A stretch of DNA of 10,787 bases from DATJZH01 sp035499215 (lineage in GTDB: Bacteria > Actinomycetota > Actinomycetes > Streptosporangiales > Streptosporangiaceae): positions 1 to 10,787 of the forward strand of contig DATJZH010000005.1 of NCBI GenBank assembly GCA_035499215.1, in the 5' to 3' direction. The position numbers and the translations under genes are program-made. A model generated the notes under the pieces. It saw only the letters and a program-made list of their open reading frames with translations. It was not told the DNA's origin and did not search any database. Of the stretch, positions 4,934-10,787 are shown piece by piece (the stretch's first letter is position 1; each line of letters opens with the position of its first letter).

Positions 4934-5812
4934 TCAGTCCTCGTCCAGCGACCCGAACACGGTATCGGTCAGCGAGACCCCCGGAGCGTCCACCAGGTCA
5001 TAACCGATCTCGTCGATGACCGGCACGGGCACGCCTTCCCGACCGCGCGGCGTCGTCGCTTCGGAATGTGCTCCGCAGCCGTGATCCAGCGCGACGACCC
5101 GGCCGTCATCGGGCGCGAACCCGTTCGCGCACACGCCGAACGCCCGCCCGAGCGGCTCGCTCAGCGGGACCAGGAACCCGCAGGTGGCGCACTGGCCCGG
5201 AGCGGCGCTGGCCAGCGGCGAGCCGGGCCCGTGCTCGCTCGAATACCACCGCTCGGCGGCCAGGTCACGCCCGATCGCGGACAGCACCCTGGGCCGGCTG
5301 GCCACTCGCACGGAACCCGCGGCGGCAGCGCCCGGCAGGTGCGGCTCCTCGTCCTCGCCCGCCCGGCCGCCGTCCGCCCAGCCGTCCCCGTCATCCCACT
5401 CCAGCACCGCGTCGTCGCCCCCGAGCACGGCCACCGGAACCAGCCGCTCGTCGTCGGAGCTGGCTGGCATCAGATCACCGACCCCGAGGTCGCCTGGCCT
5501 GACCCGCTCGCTCCACGGCACCCACTCGGGCGCCAGCAGCGAGTCGGGGCCGGGGAGCAGCAAGCTCTCATTGACGGTCACCAGCTTCGACCGGGCGGCC
5601 CGTGCCACCGTGACCGCCCACCGCCAGCCCCTGTACGCCGGATCCAGGCAGGCAAACAGGTGCGTCACGAGCCGGTCGCCATCCGCCTGCGATCCGACGA
5701 GCGGCCCGACCAGGCTCGGGCCGGCCAGTTCCTCGGCGGCGGCACGGGCGAGGTCAAAGGCCTGGGCGCAGGCCTCGTCGAGCTCCTTGATGCGCACGCG
5801 ATTCGGGCTCAC
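4934..5812 (-). CDS. DUF3027 family protein with a Cys/His cluster
   Basis: The product is about 292 residues. The N-terminal half is the conserved DUF3027 core: ELDEACAQAFDLARAAAEEL, GDRLVTHLFACLDPAYRGW, RWAVTVARAARSKLVTVNE, LLLPGPDSLLAPEWVPWSER and VRPGDLGVGDLMPA. An acidic linker (about 135-160) follows. A C-terminal segment has Cys208-x2-Cys211 in CATCGFLVPL, Cys228 in GVCANGFAPDDGRVV, and Cys246-x-His248 in HGCGAHSE, an arrangement that could bind zinc. The family is actinobacterial and uncharacterised (Rv0883c in M. tuberculosis, from memory, next to serC). The start is uncertain. GTG 5810-5812 was chosen. TTG 5819-5821 has GAGG five bases upstream and is a serious rival, and GTG 5795-5797 is a third option. 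The frame stays open far upstream into the MFS gene, but that part is shadow. It diverges from the MFS gene. Confidence 0.85.
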   Translation of the reverse strand: MSPNRVRIKELDEACAQAFDLARAAAEELAGPSLVGPLVGSQADGDRLVTHLFACLDPAYRGWRWAVTVARAARSKLVTVNESLLLPGPDSLLAPEWVPWSERVRPGDLGVGDLMPASSDDERLVPVAVLGGDDAVLEWDDGDGWADGGRAGEDEEPHLPGAAAAGSVRVASRPRVLSAIGRDLAAERWYSSEHGPGSPLASAAPGQCATCGFLVPLSEPLGRAFGVCANGFAPDDGRVVALDHGCGAHSEATTPRGREGVPVPVIDEIGYDLVDAPGVSLTDTVFGSLDED

Positions 5813-5927
5813 GTTCAGCAATTGAACCTCATAACGGGGGATGGATGCACCCGGACGGCCGGACTGCGGCTGATTCGCGAGCGCGGCCTGGTCGTGACCG
5901 AACTGACGGGGCAGAATACTTAAGGCT
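5813..5927. promoter_or_regulatory. Divergent control region between the DUF3027 and MFS genes
   Basis: These 115 bases must contain both promoters. On the plus strand AATACT (5915-5920) ends 7 bases before the MFS ATG, resembling a leaderless -10 box, with GTGACC (5894-5899) as a weak -35 at a short 15-base spacing. On the minus strand GAGG (5827-5830) may serve the TTG start of DUF3027. No strong palindrome was seen. Confidence 0.35.
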
Positions 5928-7430
5928 ATGGGAGACTCGGGCCCGGCCGCGCGGGCCAGGCGGGCGAGCCGGTCCTTCGTCTCCGCGTCGCAGTCTGCCG
6001 CCCGGGCCGGGGGCGCCGCCGCCAGCGGGGCGACCCGCACGGTGCACCGGATGACGAGCGCCTCGGGCGCGGGAACCACCGGCCTGTCCCACCTCATCGA
6101 GCTGACCGCGGCGGGCAGCCTCGGTGACGCCTTCGTCGCAGTGGCGCTGGCCGGCTCGCTGTTCTTCAGCACCTCGGTGGAGCAGGCACGCGGGCGGGTC
6201 GCGCTGGCGCTGCTCATCACCATGGCCCCATTCGCCGTGCTCGGGCCGTTCATCGGCCCGATGCTGGACAGGGCGCGGCAGGGCCGCCGTTACATCCTCA
6301 TCGGCACGCTGCTGGCCCGCGGCCTGCTCTGCTGGGGCATGTCAGCGGCGGTGCAGTACAACGACGCCGTCAGCCTGCTGCCCGCCGCATTCGGCGTGCT
6401 GGTGCTGCAGAAAGCCTATGGCGTCACCAGGGCCGCCGTCACGCCGCGGCTGCTGCCAGGCCAGATCACCCTGGTCACGGCGAACGCGCGGACGGCGATG
6501 GCCGCCCTCATCGCAACCTCGCTGGGCGCCGGGCTGGCCGTCGGCATCGACAAGCTCGCCGGCGGAGGGTCTGGCGGTGCGGCCTGGGTGCTGCGGATCG
6601 GCACGGTCGTCTATATCGCGGCGACCGTCCCTGGCCTTCGACTGCCCGCGGGAGTGGACGCGCCGGAGCCTGCTGGTGCGCAGGCGCCGCCACTGCCGGC
6701 GGCCGAACGCCCGCCCGGTGTCCGCGGCGCCGCTGACACCGCCCGGACGGTGCCCGGTCGCGCTGGGGCATCGCACCAGGCCCGGCGCCCGAGCACCGGC
6801 CGACGGATCATCACGCTGCCCACCATCGGGCCTGCCGTCGGTGAGGCGATGCGAGCGAACGCGGCTCTGCGCGCCTACTACGGCTTCATGATCTTCTTCC
6901 TGGCGTTCCTGCTGCGGACCGAGCACTTCGGCGATCTGCCGGACACCGTGGCGGTCGGCGCGATGATCGGCGCTGCCGCCGTCGGCGGTTTCCTGGGGCT
7001 CGCGATCGGCGCCGCGCTGCGATCTCGCGCGCCTCAGCTGATCATGTTCGGCATGATGACGCTGGCGATCATCGCCACCACCGCATGCGCGGTGTTCTTC
7101 GGCCTCTGGGCAGCGCTCGCGCTAGCCCTCGCGGCCGCGCTCGGCTCTACCCTCGCCAAGCTCGCGCTCGACTCGATCGTGCAGCGGGAGACCGGCGAGG
7201 AGGTCCGCTCGTCCACCTTCGCCGCATCGGAGACGCTGCACCAGCTGGCCCTGGTAGCGGGCGGCCTCGCGGGCCTGGCCATGTCGCTGACCAGGAACGG
7301 CGTCGCCGGCCTGACGGTCGCCGCCGCCGGGCTTACGCTGTCGCTGGCAGCGCTGCTGCTGCGGCGGCGGCGCGCGGTCCTGCGCGCGCGCCATCAGATG
7401 ACGCCCAGCCCGTCGCCGCCTGCCAGCTGA
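5928..7430 (+). CDS. MFS-type integral membrane transporter
   Basis: This 500-residue protein is predicted to have twelve membrane helices, at about 58-80, 91-112, 122-142, 148-166, 188-208, 218-238, 315-333, 341-363, 370-391, 393-412, 436-454 and 458-478. A cytoplasmic motif-A-like sequence, GPMLDRARQGRR (110-121), lies between helices 2 and 3, as in the major facilitator superfamily. The N-terminal 50 residues are basic and disordered, and a Pro/Ala-rich loop (240-290) joins the two halves. The conserved REtGEEVRSSTFAASETLHQLALVAGG (420-446) resembles the Rv0876c group of actinobacterial MFS proteins, as I remember it. The substrate is unknown. The start is ATG 5928. A shorter form from ATG 6051 is possible, since neither has a good ribosome binding site. 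It diverges from DUF3027 and ends 21 bases from the cold-shock gene stop. Confidence 0.85.
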   Translation: MGDSGPAARARRASRSFVSASQSAARAGGAAASGATRTVHRMTSASGAGTTGLSHLIELTAAGSLGDAFVAVALAGSLFFSTSVEQARGRVALALLITMAPFAVLGPFIGPMLDRARQGRRYILIGTLLARGLLCWGMSAAVQYNDAVSLLPAAFGVLVLQKAYGVTRAAVTPRLLPGQITLVTANARTAMAALIATSLGAGLAVGIDKLAGGGSGGAAWVLRIGTVVYIAATVPGLRLPAGVDAPEPAGAQAPPLPAAERPPGVRGAADTARTVPGRAGASHQARRPSTGRRIITLPTIGPAVGEAMRANAALRAYYGFMIFFLAFLLRTEHFGDLPDTVAVGAMIGAAAVGGFLGLAIGAALRSRAPQLIMFGMMTLAIIATTACAVFFGLWAALALALAAALGSTLAKLALDSIVQRETGEEVRSSTFAASETLHQLALVAGGLAGLAMSLTRNGVAGLTVAAAGLTLSLAALLLRRRRAVLRARHQMTPSPSPPAS

Positions 7431-7451
7431 TGCCGGTGCTAGCGAAGCGCC

Positions 7452-7835
7452 TCAGATGTCGATGTCGTCGGCGACCGCGCGCAGCACAGCGGCAATCTTC
7501 TTTCCGTCGCGGCCATCGGGATGCTTGCCGCGGCGGTAGGCATTCGACACGCCGTCAAGCAGCTTGATCAGATCCTCGACGATCACGGTCATCTGCTCGG
7601 GATCCTTGCGGCTCGCCTTGGCGACCGTCGGCGGCGGCTCGAGAGCCCGGACCTGGAGCGCCTGGGTGCCCCGGCGGCCTTCAGCTACCCCGAACTCGAC
7701 GCGCTGGCCCGGCCGCAGCACCGTGCCCTGCGGCTGCAGGGCCTTCGAGTGCACGAAGACCTCGCCGCCGTCGTCACGGGTGAGAAAACCGAAGCCTTTG
7801 TCGGCGTCATACCACTTGACCTTGCCAGTCGGCAC
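7452..7835 (-). CDS. cspB: Cold-shock domain protein with C-terminal extension (CspB-like)
   Basis: The 127-residue product begins with a complete cold-shock domain (about 1-67). TGKVKWYDADKGFGFL carries RNP1 (KGFGFL, 13-18) and EVFVHSKAL carries RNP2 (VFVHS, 26-30), the aromatic surface that binds single-stranded RNA or DNA. A further 60 residues follow, with a charged linker and a helical end (MTVIVEDLIKLLDGVSNAY, IAAVLRAVADDI). This is twice the length of a classical 67-residue Csp and matches the longer M. tuberculosis CspB (Rv0871) type, as I remember it. The start is GTG 7833-7835, with AAAGGG (7844-7849) eight bases upstream. The in-frame ATG at 7864-7866 lacks such a site and would add residues not seen in the family. 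Likely role: RNA chaperone. The gene converges on the MFS gene. Confidence 0.9.
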   Translation of the reverse strand: MPTGKVKWYDADKGFGFLTRDDGGEVFVHSKALQPQGTVLRPGQRVEFGVAEGRRGTQALQVRALEPPPTVAKASRKDPEQMTVIVEDLIKLLDGVSNAYRRGKHPDGRDGKKIAAVLRAVADDIDI

Positions 7836-7843
7836 GAGCAGGA

Positions 7844-7849
7844 CCCTTT
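7844..7849 (-). promoter_or_regulatory. Ribosome binding site that sets the cold-shock gene start
   Basis: On the minus strand AAAGGG precedes the GTG at 7835 by eight bases. It decides in favour of this GTG over the upstream ATG at 7866, and gives the family N-terminus PTGKVKWYD. Confidence 0.7.
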
Positions 7850-7890
7850 GCGCGAAGAGGAGCATACGGTTACAGCGCTGTTGCGGATTA

Positions 7891-7913
7891 AGGCTATCGG
7901 TCCTTTGGCCGAT
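7891..7913 (-). promoter_or_regulatory. Possible cold-shock gene promoter with dyad
   Basis: On the minus strand TAGCCT (7891-7896) could be a -10 box, giving a leader of about 48 bases before the GTG. Immediately upstream ATCGG (7896-7900) and CCGAT (7909-7913) form an inverted repeat with an 8-base gap in the spacer region. No good -35 is visible. The assignment is tentative. Confidence 0.3.
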
Positions 7914-8008
7914 CTGGCTGCCCTGGGACGGCGGGACCTCGACCGAGGATGCCGATGGCCACGCCCCCGGCGGCCAGCCCGCAGACACCGACCTGCGCCG
8001 CGGCCGGG

Positions 8009-9031
8009 TCAGCCCCGGTGATGACGGCTCCACGGCGGCACCGCGGGCCGACGCGGGCCCTGTTCCAGCCGCCAGGCCAGGTATGCCGCGCCGAGAACGG
8101 CGGCGGCCCGGCTCAGATAGGCGGCGAACATCCATGCCTCATGCGCATAAGCCCCTACGGAGCCCTGCTCCCCGCCGAGCATGACTGCCAGCCAGGCGCC
8201 GAGGATGACCAGCACCACCGGCCCGGCCAGCCCGATCCATTTGTCGCGGAAATCCCACATCCTGGACGGCAGGGCGACGAGCACTCCGAAGAGCCAGATC
8301 GGCGGGAAGACGAGCCCGCCAAGCCCGAGCAGGACGAGGGCGCAGGCCTCCAGCGGATGCCGCCTGGCCCTTACCCAGGCCGCCGCGGCGACCCGGCCAA
8401 GGGCCGAGGCGGCACCGCTGAGCGCTCCGGCCAGCGAGATCTCGCCGGGCGGCGCCCGGTCAGCCGAGCTGCCGCCCGGGCCGGCCCCCGGCCCGGGCAG
8501 CTCGGGCTGCCCGCCATCGTGGCCCGGCCGTCGCGACCACCCCGCTGCGTTTCCCAGGGCCGCCATCAGCTCGGCGAGGACGGGAAGCCCCCGGCCCGGT
8601 CTGCCAGCGCGCGGCGCGTCCGGCTGATCGCCGGCATCGGCGCTGCCCCCGAGCTCGCGGTGCTGGCCTGGTGAGCCGGTCTGCCCCGGCTCACCAGGCC
8701 GCGCGGCGCTGATCGGCTGGCGCCGCACCGTGAACTCTCGCGTCGGCGGCGGCACGCTGACCGGGTCCGCGGCCGAACCGGGCCCGGTAGCCGCACCACC
8801 GGCCGCGAGGGGCCGTTCCCGGTCCACCAGGGCTTCGGGCTCGCCGAGCGCGGCCAGCACTCTGGCCACCTCGGCGGCAGGCGCTGCGGCGGACTTGCCG
8901 ACCTCGTCCTCGATTGACTCGCGTGTCCGCGCCAGCAGGGCACGGCGCTCGGGTGGACCCAGCCTGCCCAGCGCCGCGACGGAAACGCGGTTGAGATAGT
9001 CACGGATGAGCTGTTCAGCAGGGGGGCTCAT
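8009..9031 (-). CDS. Membrane protein with HAAS-like N-terminal domain
   Basis: A 340-residue protein in three parts. Residues 1-75 (EQLIRDYLNRVSVAALGRL, PPERRALLARTRESIEDEV, VARVLAALGEPEALVDRE) resemble the HAAS/DUF1700 helical domain, a cytoplasmic signalling module usually attached to membrane segments. Residues 76-220 are a Pro/Gly/Ala/Arg-rich, probably disordered linker. Residues 223-320 hold three or four hydrophobic segments (about 228-253, 268-286, 303-320), and a short basic tail ends in SRHHRG. HAAS proteins often pair with PadR-type regulators, but none is in view here. The start is ATG 9029-9031, just before the conserved SPPAEQLIRDYL. An upstream in-frame ATG at 9077-9079 would add 16 residues that look like promoter DNA. 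It lies downstream of groEL on the same strand, but two hairpins separate them. The function is unknown. Confidence 0.7.
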   Translation of the reverse strand: MSPPAEQLIRDYLNRVSVAALGRLGPPERRALLARTRESIEDEVGKSAAAPAAEVARVLAALGEPEALVDRERPLAAGGAATGPGSAADPVSVPPPTREFTVRRQPISAARPGEPGQTGSPGQHRELGGSADAGDQPDAPRAGRPGRGLPVLAELMAALGNAAGWSRRPGHDGGQPELPGPGAGPGGSSADRAPPGEISLAGALSGAASALGRVAAAAWVRARRHPLEACALVLLGLGGLVFPPIWLFGVLVALPSRMWDFRDKWIGLAGPVVLVILGAWLAVMLGGEQGSVGAYAHEAWMFAAYLSRAAAVLGAAYLAWRLEQGPRRPAVPPWSRHHRG

Positions 9032-9131
9032 GCGCCGATAATCCCATTTCGCGGAGATCTTTGGGGGGCTCGCGTACATAACCGGTCCAGGTTAGCGGTC
9101 AGGATCCCGCAACGCCGGCAGGCGCAGGGTG

Positions 9132-9142
9132 TGTGTGACACA
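9132..9142. promoter_or_regulatory. Short palindrome TGTGTgACACA upstream of the HAAS-like gene
   Basis: Perfect 5-base arms around one central base lie about 100 bases upstream of the HAAS-like gene, in the gap below groEL. The form TGTGT-N-ACACA resembles binding sites of dimeric regulators in general, but it cannot be assigned to a particular family. Confidence 0.35.
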
Positions 9143-9153
9143 TGCGACGCGAC

Positions 9154-9183
9154 AGGCGGCCCCGGCCTGAGCCGGGACCGCCT
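9154..9183 (-). terminator. Second hairpin terminator downstream of groEL
   Basis: Arms at 9154-9166 and 9171-9183 form a 13-pair stem with a 4-base loop. The only irregular pair is C-A when read as plus-strand RNA but a U-G wobble when read as minus-strand RNA. The hairpin is therefore fully paired only in the groEL direction. There is no U tract, which is common for actinobacterial terminators. It lies about 93 bases past the groEL stop and should separate groEL from the HAAS-like gene. Confidence 0.65.
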
Positions 9184-9243
9184 CCGTGGCGCGCTGACCG
9201 AGGTGAACCATCCGGATCAGCAGGGACTTGCCGCCCTGAACCC

Positions 9244-9263
9244 GCCCGCGGAGAGCCGCGGGC
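9244..9263 (-). terminator. First hairpin terminator downstream of groEL
   Basis: A perfect 8-pair stem, GCCCGCGG / CCGCGGGC, with loop AGAG (plus-strand reading) lies 12 bases beyond the groEL stop codon. It is very stable and has no run of U after it. Position and strength suggest intrinsic termination or 3'-end protection of the groEL message. Confidence 0.65.
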
Positions 9264-9275
9264 TGGCTTGGCCGA

Positions 9276-10787
<1,512 letters not shown>

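Noticed and set aside
4806..5923. Long plus-strand frame across DUF2530 and DUF3027
   Set aside because: It is rich in Arg/Pro/Gly/His, crosses two genes supported by family features, and represents a shadow of the minus-strand DUF3027 gene.
5813..6253. The DUF3027 frame remains open upstream for nearly 150 more codons on the minus strand
   Set aside because: This part runs antisense through the start of the MFS gene, is absent from the family, and has a composition typical of a GC-rich shadow frame.
7435..7451. Five-pair hairpin between the convergent MFS and cold-shock genes as a bidirectional terminator
   Set aside because: The stem GGTGC/GCGCC is short, contains a wobble and has no U tract, so it is too weak to call.

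Overview
The window comes from the chromosome of a high-GC Gram-positive bacterium (Actinomycetota). GC is strongly biased at third codon positions. The proteins are recognisably actinobacterial: a mycobacterial/streptomycete-type SerC and CitA, the actinobacterial-only families DUF2530 and DUF3027, a CspB with a long C-terminal tail, and a GroEL ending in GGGGGDMDF. The order within the phylum cannot be fixed from the sequence. No mobile element, prophage, CRISPR array, tRNA or rRNA was found, so this looks like core chromosome rather than an accessory island.

Layout, left to right. A pdxH gene (minus strand, 3' end cut by the window edge) diverges from a two-gene unit, citA-serC, whose reading frames overlap by 8 bases. 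Converging on serC is thpR, an RNA 2',3'-cyclic phosphodiesterase, possibly preceded by a 54-codon reading frame. Next is a marR-type regulator on the minus strand. It has a clear promoter (TTGACG, 18 bases, TATGGT), overlapping dyads and an unusual tandem duplication of its start region. Diverging from it is a small two-helix membrane protein (DUF2530), which meets a DUF3027 gene tail to tail with only 2 bases between the stops. DUF3027 diverges from a 12-helix MFS-type membrane protein. That in turn converges on a cold-shock gene with a C-terminal extension. Upstream of the cold-shock gene, on the same strand, are a membrane protein with an apparent HAAS-like N-terminus and then groEL (5' end cut by the right edge). 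GroEL is followed by two strong GC-rich hairpins.

How the genes relate. PdxH supplies pyridoxal phosphate, the cofactor of SerC. CitA and SerC connect central carbon metabolism with serine synthesis. From memory, the combination serC / MarR / DUF2530 / DUF3027 / MFS / extended CspB / citA also occurs, dispersed but collinear, around Rv0871-Rv0889c in Mycobacterium tuberculosis. This makes the middle of the window an old conserved actinobacterial neighbourhood containing several uncharacterised families. The most interesting material is the MarR control region (4474-4592), the zinc-site-like DUF3027 protein, and the Asp-to-Glu position in the citrate synthase active site. I found no convincing evidence of a wholly new multi-gene system.
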